A program made the translations under genes and the position numbers. From Mucilaginibacter sp. (lineage in GTDB: Bacteria > Bacteroidota > Bacteroidia > Sphingobacteriales > Sphingobacteriaceae): DNA of 33,330 nucleotides. The DNA lies in the NCBI GenBank assembly GCA_031292485.1, contig JARLHA010000004.1:1-33330 (forward strand). Direction: 5' to 3'. The notes beneath the pieces were generated by a model that worked only from the letters and a program-made list of their open reading frames with translations, made no database searches and was not told the origin of the DNA. Shown one piece after another: positions 15,905-23,882 of the stretch. Every line of letters starts with the position of its first letter. The stretch's first letter is position 1.

Positions 15905-18127
15905 TCAGGACACCTTCTCTATCATCGAATCAAAACGGTTTACACCAGTTACGCCTTTTACTGTTTTTAATTTTTTGATCAGGTTATCCAGGTGCTCGGT
16001 ATCGTTTACATACACCATAATGGAGCCCTCGAAAATACCATTGTCGCTATCAACGGTAATGGACCGCATATTCACCTTAAAGTCGTTTGAAATTACGGTA
16101 GTAATCTTATTGATCAGGCCCACATCATCAATGCCGGTAATGCGCAGTCCGGTTAAAAACGCCAGCTCCTGCTGGTTGGTCCACCTGGCTTTTACAATTC
16201 GGTAGCCATAATTGGCCATCAGCTTGGCGGCATTCGGGCAATTGGTTCGGTGTATTTTTATGCCATCGCTTACTGTTACAAAACCAAAAACATCATCACC
16301 CGGGATGGGATTGCAGCAATTGGCCAGTTTATAGTCGATTTTCTGCATATCCTCGCCAATTAACAGCATATCGCTGTCTTTGGCTTTTAAATTCCGCATC
16401 AGGCTTTGTACCTGTTCCTGTTCAATTTTGTCCTGCGGTTTATTTTCTATTACTTTTTCTGAAGCCTGGTATTCCTTCAGGTCCTTCATATCAATTATCC
16501 CGGTGGCAACATTGTAAAAAAGATCCTGGGTGGATTGCAGCTTAAAATAATAGCTCAGCTTATGGATATTCTCTGAATTGTAAGTAATCTTCAGCGATTT
16601 CATCTTACGCTCCAGTATTTCCTTACCGTCTTCGGCAATCTTGCGTTTCTCTTCTTTGAGCGCCGATTTGATTTTAGCCTTGGCTTTGGCGGTCACCACA
16701 ATATTCAGCCAATCTTCTTTGGGCGTTTGTTTGCTTGAGGTGATAATCTCTACCTGGTCGCCGTTTTGGAGTTTATGGTTTAGCGGAACAAGTTTGTGAT
16801 TAACCTTGGCCCCGATACAGCTTGCGCCTACATCGGTATGTATCTCAAAAGCAAAATCCAGCGCGGTAGCATTTAAGGGCAGCTGGATGAGTGCACCTTT
16901 AGGCGTAAAGATGAATATCTCGTCGGAGAATAGGTTCATCTTGAAATCATCCAGAAAATCAAGGGCGTTTGAATCCGGATTTTTCAGCATTTCCCTTACC
17001 TTTTGCACCCATTGGTCAAGGCCGCTGTCGGTTGATGATTCTTTATATTTCCAATGCGCAGCAAAGCCCTTTTCAGCAATCTCATTCATCCTTTTTGTCC
17101 GGATCTGCACCTCTACCCATTGTCCGCGCGGGCCCATAACCGTGGTATGCAAAGATTCGTAACCATTTGCCTTGGGCGACGAGATCCAGTCGCGCAGCCT
17201 GTCGGGATTTGGCCTGTACAGATCAGTAACGATGGAATAGGCTTTCCAGCAATCCGCCTTTTCATGTTCGGGCGTGCTGTCCAATATGATCCTGATCGCA
17301 AAAAGATCATAAACCTCTTCAAAAGGGATAGACTTCTTCTTCATCTTATTCCAGATGGAATGGATAGATTTCGGCCTTCCGAAAATATCGGCCTCCAAAC
17401 CCTGGCCCGATAGCACTTTTTTTACCGGGTCGATAAAATCCCTGATAAATTTCTCGCGCTCGGCCTTCTTTTCGTTAAGTTTATTTTTAATGAACTGATA
17501 GGTCTCCCGTTCCATGTATTTCATGGAAAGATCTTCCAGCTCCGATTTAATAGCATATAGCCCGAGGCGGTGGGCCAGCGGCGCATATAAATAAACTGTT
17601 TCTGACGATAGTTTAAGCTGCTTATCCCGCGGCATAAACTCCATCGTGCGCATATTATGCAGGCGATCGGCCAGTTTTATCAATATTACCCTTACGTCGT
17701 CAGCAAGGGTCAACAACATTTTACGGAAGTTCTCGGCCTGTAATGAACTGTTGGTATCAAAAACCCCGGAGATCTTGGTTAGCCCGTCAATGATCATGGC
17801 CACCTTTTTACCAAACTCCCTTTCTATATCATCAAGGGTCATATTGGTATCTTCCACCACATCATGCAACAAAGCGCAAACAATTGATGTTGTGCCAAGG
17901 CCGATTTCTTCGGCGGCAATTTGTGCTACCGCTATAGGATGATATATATAAGGTTCGCCTGATTTGCGGCGCATATCTTTATGGCTCTCAAGGGCCATAT
18001 CAAATGCTTTTCGGATCATGCGTTTGTCGCCTTTTTGCAAAGTAGACTTACACGCGCGCAGCAAAGCACCATATCTTTTTAATATCTCGTTCTTCTCGGT
18101 TTCCAAATCAATCACCAATTCTTTCAT
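15905..18127 (-). CDS. Bifunctional (p)ppGpp synthetase/hydrolase (Rel/SpoT)
   Basis: A 740-aa RSH protein controlling the stringent response. The HD hydrolase domain shows IYHP (His63) and LLHDVVED (His88, Asp89). The synthetase domain shows GRPKSIHSIWNKM, YDLFAIRI and NGYESLHTTVMGP (about 321-333). Then follow a TGS domain (IFTPKGALIQLPLNATALDF, from about 405), a Cys-rich conserved region (KLANCCNPIPGDDVFGFVT) and a C-terminal ACT domain (LRITGIDDVGLINKIT). The HD residues are intact and the KKKS stretch before YDLFAIR is basic, so both activities are expected. The start at 18127 (MKELVIDLE) is preferred over an upstream ATG at 18163, which adds 12 residues not typical of the family. Commonly annotated relA or spoT; the symbol is left open. 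Confidence 0.95.
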   Translation of the reverse strand: MKELVIDLETEKNEILKRYGALLRACKSTLQKGDKRMIRKAFDMALESHKDMRRKSGEPYIYHPIAVAQIAAEEIGLGTTSIVCALLHDVVEDTNMTLDDIEREFGKKVAMIIDGLTKISGVFDTNSSLQAENFRKMLLTLADDVRVILIKLADRLHNMRTMEFMPRDKQLKLSSETVYLYAPLAHRLGLYAIKSELEDLSMKYMERETYQFIKNKLNEKKAEREKFIRDFIDPVKKVLSGQGLEADIFGRPKSIHSIWNKMKKKSIPFEEVYDLFAIRIILDSTPEHEKADCWKAYSIVTDLYRPNPDRLRDWISSPKANGYESLHTTVMGPRGQWVEVQIRTKRMNEIAEKGFAAHWKYKESSTDSGLDQWVQKVREMLKNPDSNALDFLDDFKMNLFSDEIFIFTPKGALIQLPLNATALDFAFEIHTDVGASCIGAKVNHKLVPLNHKLQNGDQVEIITSSKQTPKEDWLNIVVTAKAKAKIKSALKEEKRKIAEDGKEILERKMKSLKITYNSENIHKLSYYFKLQSTQDLFYNVATGIIDMKDLKEYQASEKVIENKPQDKIEQEQVQSLMRNLKAKDSDMLLIGEDMQKIDYKLANCCNPIPGDDVFGFVTVSDGIKIHRTNCPNAAKLMANYGYRIVKARWTNQQELAFLTGLRITGIDDVGLINKITTVISNDFKVNMRSITVDSDNGIFEGSIMVYVNDTEHLDNLIKKLKTVKGVTGVNRFDSMIEKVS

Positions 18128-18210
18128 TTCCGGAGCTTTATAATAAATATCATTAACTTGCAATAAAAATTATAATTGCAGGTTATTATCAAATACCAAA
18201 ATAATTGCTT

Positions 18211-18218
18211 TAATTTTG
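18211..18218 (+). promoter_or_regulatory. Candidate -7 box (TAATTTTG) for the DUF4294 gene
   Basis: An exact TAnnTTTG match 14 bases before the ATG at 18233. It supports that ATG over an earlier one at 18176, which would be upstream of the promoter. Confidence 0.5.
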
Positions 18219-18232
18219 TATTACGTAAAATT

Positions 18233-18859
18233 ATGAAATTTATTGGTCTTTTGCTTTTGTTTTGTTCCGCATTGGGAACTTTAAGAGCCCAGCCTGCTAA
18301 GCCTGGAGATAAACCTGCACCTTTAATTTTAGGCAAAAATGATACCATCAAAACTTACCTGACGGTTGACAGTGGTAAGCTGTTGCCATGGATAGTGCTG
18401 GAGGATGTAAAAATTGTTGATACCCGCATTTTCAGGAGCCAGGCTGATCTGGATAATTACCGCCGTTTAAGATATAATGTAATGAAAGTGTTGCCCTATG
18501 CCCGTTTTGCAGGGCAGCGGTACCGCAAATTGCAACGTGACCTGGCAGTGACCGCTGACAAACACGATCAAAAAAAATTAATTGACGGATGCGAAAAAGA
18601 AATCAAAGACCTGTTTAACAAACAAATCAAAGACCTGACAATTAGTCAGGGAGAAATATTAATTAAACTGATTGACCGCGAAACTGGCAACACCAGTTAT
18701 GCTATGGTAAAGGATATGAAAGGTGGCTTTAAGGCTTTTGTTTACCAATCGGTAGCAAGGCTGTTTGGCCACGACCTGAAAGAAACCTACAACCCCGACG
18801 AACAAAGGGATATTGAAGCTATTTTGCTGCAGGCAGGATACAGTTCTTCTAACGATTAA
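18233..18859 (+). CDS. DUF4294 family exported protein
   Basis: A 208-aa protein with a signal peptide (MKFIGLLLLFCSALGTLRA, then Q) and the Bacteroidota DUF4294 core: LPWIVLEDVKIVD, NYRRLRYNVMKVLPYARFA, then a charged helical region and ISQGEILIKLIDRETG, with a C-terminal SVARLFGHDLKETYNP. The role of the family is unknown. It is divergent from the rel gene and lies 2 bases ahead of the glutathione peroxidase gene, so it is the first gene of a probable three-gene operon (DUF4294, peroxidase, bshB1). Confidence 0.88.
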   Translation: MKFIGLLLLFCSALGTLRAQPAKPGDKPAPLILGKNDTIKTYLTVDSGKLLPWIVLEDVKIVDTRIFRSQADLDNYRRLRYNVMKVLPYARFAGQRYRKLQRDLAVTADKHDQKKLIDGCEKEIKDLFNKQIKDLTISQGEILIKLIDRETGNTSYAMVKDMKGGFKAFVYQSVARLFGHDLKETYNPDEQRDIEAILLQAGYSSSND

Positions 18860-18861
18860 TA

Positions 18862-19359
18862 ATGATTGATAACAGCATTTACCAGTTTAATGTTCAAAAG
18901 TTAAACGGTGAGGAAGTCAGCCTGGCTGAATATAAAAACAAAGTTCTTTTAATTGTAAATACTGCTTCTCAATGTGGTTTTACCCCCCAGCTAAAAGAAC
19001 TGGCAGACCTGAAAGACGTATTCAGTGGCGAGGATTTTGAAATACTTGCCTTCCCATCCAACGATTTTGGCGGCCAGGAACCACTTGAAGGCAAGGAATT
19101 AGCATCTTTTTGCGAGATACAGCGTGTTAATTACCCTGTTTTTGAAAAGATCAGGGTTCGCGGGCCTTACGCACACCCCCTGTATAAATTTTTCTCTGAC
19201 AAGAAAGCAAACGGCAAACTCAATTCTGTACCGAGGTGGAATTTCCATAAATTTTTAATCAGCAGAACCGGCGTCATTTCCGATTTTTATTTCCCGTTCA
19301 CAAAGCCAACTTCCTCAAAGATCAGGAAACGGATCACCCGCTTATTAAAAGGCGACTAA
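18862..19359 (+). CDS. Glutathione-peroxidase-family thiol peroxidase
   Basis: A 165-aa monomeric-type peroxidase of the thioredoxin fold that reduces hydroperoxides, in such bacteria probably with thioredoxin as donor. The peroxidatic Cys is Cys38 in NTASQCGFTPQ, and WNFHKFLI supplies the conserved Trp and Asn. The usual FPCNQFG segment reads FPSNDFGGQEP, so its Cys and Gln are replaced by Ser and Asp. The Cys in SFCEIQ could serve as the resolving residue. It is followed after 12 bases by bshB1, another thiol-redox gene, which suggests shared expression. The ATG at 18862 begins 2 bases after the preceding stop. Confidence 0.93.
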   Translation: MIDNSIYQFNVQKLNGEEVSLAEYKNKVLLIVNTASQCGFTPQLKELADLKDVFSGEDFEILAFPSNDFGGQEPLEGKELASFCEIQRVNYPVFEKIRVRGPYAHPLYKFFSDKKANGKLNSVPRWNFHKFLISRTGVISDFYFPFTKPTSSKIRKRITRLLKGD

Positions 19360-19371
19360 TAACAAGATTTT

Positions 19372-20094
19372 ATGATAAAACTGGATATACTGGTATTACC
19401 TGTACACCCTGACGACGCAGAGCTTGGTTGTGCAGGCACTATTTTAAAACATATAGCCGAAGGTAAAAAAGTTGGTATTGCTGATTTAACCAGGGGCGAA
19501 TTGGGGACACGGGGATCGGCGGAAATAAGAGATAAGGAATCTAACGCATCTGCAAAGATCCTGGGTTTAACAGTGCGCGAAAATTTAGGGCTCCCCGACG
19601 GCTTTTTTGAGAATACGCGGGAATACCAGTTAAAAGTAATTGAAGTTATCAGGAAATACCAACCCGGCATCATCATTACCAATGCTTATCATGACAGGCA
19701 TCCGGATCATGGAAGGGCAAGCGAACTGGTAGAAACATCGGCATTTTTAGCTGGCCTCCGGAAAGTTGAAACATATTTTGATGGCCAGCCACAGCAGGAA
19801 TGGCGCCCAAAGCAACTTTTCCATTTTATACAGGATCGTTACATACACCCGGATTTTGTGATAGACATTACCGCCTATTGGGACAAGAAAATTGAGAGCG
19901 TAATGGCATTCGGGTCGCAATTTTTTAATCCGGCCTGGGAGGAAGAACCTGAAACCTATATTTCGTCGCCTGATTTTATCCAGATAGTAGAAGCCCGCGC
20001 CCGCGAATACGGCAAAAGTATCGGGGTAAAATACGCGGAAGGCTTTACATCAAAGAAAATTTTCGGAGTTGATAGTTTGTTTGATTTGAGGTAG
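19372..20094 (+). CDS. bshB1: Bacillithiol biosynthesis deacetylase BshB1
   Basis: A PIG-L/LmbE-family Zn-dependent deacetylase of 240 aa, expected to remove the acetyl group from GlcNAc-malate in bacillithiol synthesis. The metal-binding motif PVHPDDAELGCAGT lies near the N-terminus, followed by DLTRGELGTRGSAEIR and the second metal/catalytic segment NAYHDRHPDHGRA. The strong BshB1-type features (GELGTRG, FGSQFFNP near the C-terminus) favour BshB1 over other LmbE members. The position directly behind a thiol peroxidase fits a low-molecular-weight thiol role. bshA and bshC are not in the window. Confidence 0.92.
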   Translation: MIKLDILVLPVHPDDAELGCAGTILKHIAEGKKVGIADLTRGELGTRGSAEIRDKESNASAKILGLTVRENLGLPDGFFENTREYQLKVIEVIRKYQPGIIITNAYHDRHPDHGRASELVETSAFLAGLRKVETYFDGQPQQEWRPKQLFHFIQDRYIHPDFVIDITAYWDKKIESVMAFGSQFFNPAWEEEPETYISSPDFIQIVEARAREYGKSIGVKYAEGFTSKKIFGVDSLFDLR

Positions 20095-20101
20095 TCTGAA
20101 A

Positions 20102-20215
20102 AGTCCGGAAGTAAGTAAAGTCCGAAAAACAGGCAAAACGAAAATAAAACCTGAAGGGTCTGTCATATATTCGCTCTAAATTAAACATAGAAATCGAAGA
20201 ATGGACTTCCGGACT
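20102..20215. repeat. AGTCCGGAAGT inverted repeat between convergent genes
   Basis: AGTCCGGAAGT at 20102-20112 is repeated exactly inverted at 20205-20215, the right copy overlapping the TAG stop of the 147-aa gene. A partial copy (AAAGTCCGAAAA) follows the left arm. The 92-base interval has no gene. It is similar in style to the other word-like spacer repeats here. Confidence 0.55.
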
Positions 20216-20657
20216 AAAACCTTACATACTCGAAGCGGTTGTTTTCATTGCTTCTTTCTCTCCTCAATTTATTTTCATTGGCAAGCTTTAAAAGAATACC
20301 CGACAATTCGGAGGTTTTGAAATCAGAGTCGAAGTTATCTTTACAATAATTTGCTATCGAGGATATTGATCTTGCGGTATCAAAAAAATCAGTTGACAAC
20401 AACTGATTTAATATTTTTGTGGCACCCGGCTTTTTGGGGCCCCTGCCAAATGAATAAGCCCCGTCTTCGCCGTTCCTTGGCTTATAACCCCGCTTAATAA
20501 AAACTTCACCAGCCTCACCGTCCGTCTTCTCTAACTCAAGCATTGCATCCAATAGCCTGTCAACAACCTTTACCTGTACAGCTTCTGATTTGAAGGAGTT
20601 TACAACTTCGGAAATTTCCATCAGTTGTTTTTTTAATTTTTCGATGTGCTTGCTCAT
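20214..20657 (-). CDS. Hypothetical protein, possible winged-helix C-terminus
   Basis: A 147-aa protein I do not recognise. The first 30 residues (MSKHIEKLKKQLMEISEVVN...) form a likely amphipathic helix or coiled coil. The middle is a flexible Gly/Lys/Pro segment (KPRNGEDGAYSFGRGPKKPG). The last 65 residues are helical with a pattern (SISSIANYCKDN, TSELSGILLKLANENKLRRE, then a short FEYVRF strand) that resembles a winged helix. That similarity is an inference. There is no signal peptide. The gene is isolated, AT-rich upstream, and flanked by a repeat at its stop codon. Confidence 0.65.
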   Translation of the reverse strand: MSKHIEKLKKQLMEISEVVNSFKSEAVQVKVVDRLLDAMLELEKTDGEAGEVFIKRGYKPRNGEDGAYSFGRGPKKPGATKILNQLLSTDFFDTARSISSIANYCKDNFDSDFKTSELSGILLKLANENKLRRERSNENNRFEYVRF

Positions 20658-20864
20658 AGTAAATAATAACTTATAACTACATATTTTTTTTGCCTTAATT
20701 TAATACGACTAATAATTAAAAATATTGCTTTTCTTATTTAAAACGAAACAAATATTTTCAATTAATCATCTAAAAATCTCTTAAAGCTTTTTGGAAAGCT
20801 AATTATCGGAAAAAAATGATGATTTGCTTATAAAACAACCTTTTGTAGCGAAAGTTTTACATTA

Positions 20865-22196
20865 TTATAACTTAGCAGAAATATTTTCGAGTATTGTGAG
20901 CCCTTCGTCAATATGTTTTGTATCCATAATAAGCGCCGGCCTGAAACGGATGGTACGGTCGCCGCAGCCTAAAAACATCACGTTTTGGTCAAGGCCGAGT
21001 TTGATAAAAGTATCCCTTGTATTTTTATCAGGAAAATCAAAAGCCGTGAGCAGGCCCCTCCCTCTAACATTGCTGATAACGGGGAGCCTTTCAGCTATGG
21101 CAGACAATTGGTTTTGAAGATATTCGCCTGATCTGGCAGCATTGCCGCATAAATTATCCTCTTCAATAATTTCCATTATTTTAGCCGACCTTACCATGTC
21201 AACCAGGCTACCACCCCATGTTGAGTTGATGCGCGAAGAGACGTTAAATACATTATGTTCAACCTCATCAACCTTTTTACCGGCCAATATACCGCACACC
21301 TGCATTTTTTTTCCAAAGGCCAGTATATCAGGTCGTGCTTTTTCGCCAAAATGCTCGTGGCACCAGAATTTGCCACTCAGGCCAACACCGGTTTGCACTT
21401 CATCATATATCAGCATAGCTTCGTTTTCATCGGCCAGGGCCTTCAGCGCTTCTAAAAACTCTTTCCGCACATGGTTGTCGCCCCCTTCTGACTGTACAGG
21501 CTCAATAATAATGGCGCAAACATCATCCTTATTTTCTTCAAAGGCCATTTTTACCTGGGCAATGGATAATTCTTCCCTTCTTAACAGATCTTCATGGTTA
21601 GCATCTGTGTAAGGGAAATTTATTTGCGGCAACGAAACCCGCGGCCAATCAAACTTGGCAAACCATTTGGTTTTAACGGGCTGTGTATTGGTTAAGCTTA
21701 AGGTATAACCCGAGCGGCCATGAAATGCATTTTCAAAGTGGATCGCTTTAAAACCAATCTCACGGGTATAGCCTTTTGCAAAATTCTTTTGTACTTTCCA
21801 GTCCATGGCAACCTTAAGGGCATTCTCAATAGCCAGCGAACCACCTGCAATAAAGAAAGCATGCGGAAGGTATTCAGGGATGCCTATTCTGTCAAAAGTC
21901 TCTACAAACTCCGCATATTGCGTGGTGTAGATATCCGAGTTGGAGGGGTTGGTCAAAGCTGCCAGCATCAGGTCCTTTTTAAACGCTTCGTCATTGATCA
22001 TTTTAGGGTGATTGTAACCCAAAGGCACGGATGCGAAGCAGGTAAAAAAGTCGAGCAGGGTACGGTCATGTTTTGAATCGTAGATGTAAACGCCCTTACT
22101 TTTTTCCATATCAAAAGTAAGATCGAAGCCATCGGCTAAAACATGCTTCCTTAATGAAGCCTGAACATCTGTGGGAGAAACTTGCAGGTTATACAT
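20865..22196 (-). CDS. lat: L-lysine 6-transaminase
   Basis: A class III PLP-dependent aminotransferase of 443 aa that moves the epsilon-amino group of lysine to 2-oxoglutarate, giving allysine/piperideine-6-carboxylate and glutamate. Visible segments are DFFTCFASVPLGYNHPKM, FIAGGSLAIENALKVAMDWK (cofactor phosphate), HGRSGYTLSLTNTQP, IIIEPVQSEGGDNH, YDEVQTGVGLSGKFW and the PLP-lysine region AFGKKMQVCGI. The FAGGSLA-type and GKKMQ features are those of lysine 6-transaminases rather than ornithine or GABA enzymes. It has an unusually complete promoter and an upstream palindrome, so transcription is probably regulated, perhaps by lysine or nitrogen status. Confidence 0.93.
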   Translation of the reverse strand: MYNLQVSPTDVQASLRKHVLADGFDLTFDMEKSKGVYIYDSKHDRTLLDFFTCFASVPLGYNHPKMINDEAFKKDLMLAALTNPSNSDIYTTQYAEFVETFDRIGIPEYLPHAFFIAGGSLAIENALKVAMDWKVQKNFAKGYTREIGFKAIHFENAFHGRSGYTLSLTNTQPVKTKWFAKFDWPRVSLPQINFPYTDANHEDLLRREELSIAQVKMAFEENKDDVCAIIIEPVQSEGGDNHVRKEFLEALKALADENEAMLIYDEVQTGVGLSGKFWCHEHFGEKARPDILAFGKKMQVCGILAGKKVDEVEHNVFNVSSRINSTWGGSLVDMVRSAKIMEIIEEDNLCGNAARSGEYLQNQLSAIAERLPVISNVRGRGLLTAFDFPDKNTRDTFIKLGLDQNVMFLGCGDRTIRFRPALIMDTKHIDEGLTILENISAKL

Positions 22197-22212
22197 AGCG
22201 GTTTGATTTGTT

Positions 22213-22243
22213 CAAATTTACTTAAAAACGGCTCAAAAACAAA
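22213..22243 (-). promoter_or_regulatory. Bacteroidota-type promoter of lat (-33 TTTG, -7 TAAATTTG)
   Basis: On the minus strand TTTG (22243-22240) is followed after exactly 19 bases by TAAATTTG (22220-22213), a full match to the Bacteroidota TTTG-N19-TAnnTTTG pattern. The expected TSS is about 12 bases before the ATG at 22196. This is the best promoter in the window. Confidence 0.7.
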
Positions 22244-22271
22244 ATTTAGGCAGTTTTTGAACCGATTGACA

Positions 22272-22306
22272 AAAAAGTAACTTTAAATTGTTTAAAGTTA
22301 CTTTTT
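22272..22306. promoter_or_regulatory. 35-bp palindrome upstream of the lat promoter
   Basis: AAAAAGTAACTTTAAA (22272-22287) is repeated perfectly inverted at 22291-22306 around TTG. It lies about 29 bases upstream of the lat -33 box in the 339-base spacer that also precedes the antitoxin gene. The position suits an activator or repressor site. A terminator is unlikely because no gene reads into it on either strand. The rest of the spacer (22310-22535) shows nothing I can name. Confidence 0.55.
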
Positions 22307-22535
22307 GGACTAAAATAAATTTTGGTTTTGTGATTTTAGTTTTAAAAAGATCATCAGCGATGATATAAATCTTCGCGGTTTAATGAATAGAAGCTTATTT
22401 TTACGAAAAAAGTATGCGTTTTAAAAAGCAGAATTTAAAGTTTTTTGGGCGGCATTAAACTGCCAGTTAAAAGAAAAACTGCGTTAGTTTTATTTTCTGT
22501 CCGGGAATCACGATATTTATGTAAAATTTGATGTA

Positions 22536-22778
22536 ATGGCAACTGTTGACACACTGAGAAATAACTTAATAGATAAATTACTTACTATCTCAAATAAAGA
22601 GTACTTGCTAGCTTTAAACAAATTGGTTGAAAACAGTACGATTGATAATGAGACCGTTAAGCTTACGGGAGAACAAATTTTAATGTTACAATTGAGCGAT
22701 AAAGATATTGAAACAGGCAAACTGATATCACAGGAAGAGTTAGACAATAATGACTTAGAATGGTTGCAAGGAAAATAG
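22536..22778 (+). CDS. Type II antitoxin, partner of a RelE/ParE-like toxin
   Basis: An 80-aa acidic protein with a helical N-terminus (MATVDTLRNNLIDKLLTISN) and the tail DKDIETGKLISQEELDNNDLEWL, a pattern common in Bacteroidota antitoxins encoded just before RelE/ParE toxins; in such proteins the tail wraps the toxin. The last 19 bases overlap the toxin reading frame that begins at 22760. The antitoxin is intact although the toxin carries a stop codon. An AT-rich spacer precedes it, with no exact -7 box. Confidence 0.75.
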   Translation: MATVDTLRNNLIDKLLTISNKEYLLALNKLVENSTIDNETVKLTGEQILMLQLSDKDIETGKLISQEELDNNDLEWLQGK

Positions 22779-23071
22779 TTTGGACAGAAACAGCAGCCAG
22801 GCAACGACGTGAAATTTTAAACTAATGGACGGCCAGAAACGGATCAACTGCCTACACGAAAAAATTAATTAAACTAACAGCAGCAAGAATTAAAGTCATT
22901 TTAAAACATCCAGAAAGTTACAAAACTACAATGTATCCCGAAACGAGAACTTCCGCTATGGGGCATTTCAGCATCCTATACAAGCTGACTGATGACAAAT
23001 TAATTATCACCGCATTTTGGGATAATCGGCAAGATCCAAAAAACTTGCTTAAAATCATAAAGCCGGATTAG
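22760..23071 (+). pseudogene. RelE/ParE-family toxin with one in-frame stop
   Basis: A 103-codon frame from ATG 22760 to TAG 23069-23071, uninterrupted except for one TAA at 22823-22825 (codon 22). The N-terminal part reads MVARKIVWTETAARQRREIL, then N and the stop, then WTARNGSTAYTKKLIK and so on to a C-terminus (SILYKLTDDKLIITAFWDNR, QDPKNL) that is the family signature. In relatives the stop position is usually an aromatic residue before Trp, so a single change of TAT or TAC to TAA explains it. No frameshift is needed. This points to a recently inactivated toxin, or a sequencing error. Re-initiation at the internal ATG (about codon 62) would lose most of the fold. Confidence 0.8.
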
Positions 23072-23083
23072 GGCGTCACTACC

Positions 23084-23800
23084 ATGAAAATCATCACCTG
23101 GAACTGCAACATGGCATTCCGTAAAAAGGCTTATGCAATCCTGGCTTACCACCCTGATATTTTGATAGTACCGGAATGCGAGTGCATCGAAAAGCTCTTA
23201 TTTGGCCCGGACATCTTACAACCTTCAGATATATTGTGGTTTGGCAAAAATAGGCATAAGGGGCTGGCTGTATTAGCCTATAACAATTTAAAACTTACAC
23301 CGCTGGATGGGCACAATCCAGACCTGCAAATGATCGTTCCCATCTCGGTGTCAGGCGGCGAATTTGATTTTAACTTACTTGCTATTTGGGCTAATAACCC
23401 TAACGATCCTGACGGGCAATATATCGAACAGGTCTGGAAGGCCATTCACTACTACGATAAACTGATCTCTCCGGAGAGAACAGTGCTGGCCGGAGATTTT
23501 AACAGCAATACTATTTGGGATAGGAAACACCGACCCGGTAACCACACCAATGTTGTAAAATACCTGGAAGAAAAAGGTATTTATAGCGCCTATCACCTGC
23601 ATCACCATCAAATACAAGGGAAGGAGCAACACCCCACCTTCCATCTTTACAAGCATCAAAATAAGCCCTACCACATTGATTATTGCTTTGTTTCTGGTGA
23701 CATTGCAAAAGGGTTGCAATCAGTTGAGGTTGGCGAACATAGCTATTGGACCAAATACAGCGATCACGTCCCGGTGATGGTAACGTTTAACGCCTGGTAG
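23084..23800 (+). CDS. Endonuclease/exonuclease/phosphatase-family protein
   Basis: A 238-aa protein of the EEP fold, with the metal-dependent hydrolase residues in place: ITWNCNMAF (Asn), ILIVPECEC (Glu), VLAGDFNSNTIW (Asp-Asn), HIDYCFVS (Asp) and KYSDHVPVMV (Asp-His). No signal peptide and no extra domain. The substrate could be DNA, a nucleotide or a phosphoester and cannot be predicted. It begins 12 bases after the broken toxin frame, so it is probably read from the antitoxin promoter. Whether it belongs functionally with the toxin-antitoxin pair is unknown. Confidence 0.85.
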   Translation: MKIITWNCNMAFRKKAYAILAYHPDILIVPECECIEKLLFGPDILQPSDILWFGKNRHKGLAVLAYNNLKLTPLDGHNPDLQMIVPISVSGGEFDFNLLAIWANNPNDPDGQYIEQVWKAIHYYDKLISPERTVLAGDFNSNTIWDRKHRPGNHTNVVKYLEEKGIYSAYHLHHHQIQGKEQHPTFHLYKHQNKPYHIDYCFVSGDIAKGLQSVEVGEHSYWTKYSDHVPVMVTFNAW

Positions 23801-23803
23801 TTC

Positions 23804-23846
23804 GGATAAAAAATCAAAGCCCGCCTCCGGGATGGAAGCAGGCTTT
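23804..23846 (-). terminator. Rho-independent terminator of amt
   Basis: AAAGCCCGCCTCC (23816-23828) pairs with GGAAGCAGGCTTT (23834-23846), a 13-bp stem with two G-T pairs on the minus-strand RNA and a five-base loop, followed on that strand by a T-run (ATTTTTTATCC). It lies 36 bases beyond the amt stop and, on the other strand, directly after the EEP gene. Confidence 0.85.
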
Positions 23847-23882
23847 GCATAATATAGGTTAGTTTGGTTGATTGATTGCAAA

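Noticed and set aside
18163..18176. Upstream ATG starts for the rel gene and the DUF4294 gene
   Set aside because: They add residues not typical of the families, and for DUF4294 the ATG would lie upstream of the -7 box at 18211.
22272..22306. The palindrome upstream of lat as a terminator
   Set aside because: No gene on either strand is transcribed towards it at close range: lat reads away from it and the antitoxin gene starts well beyond it.
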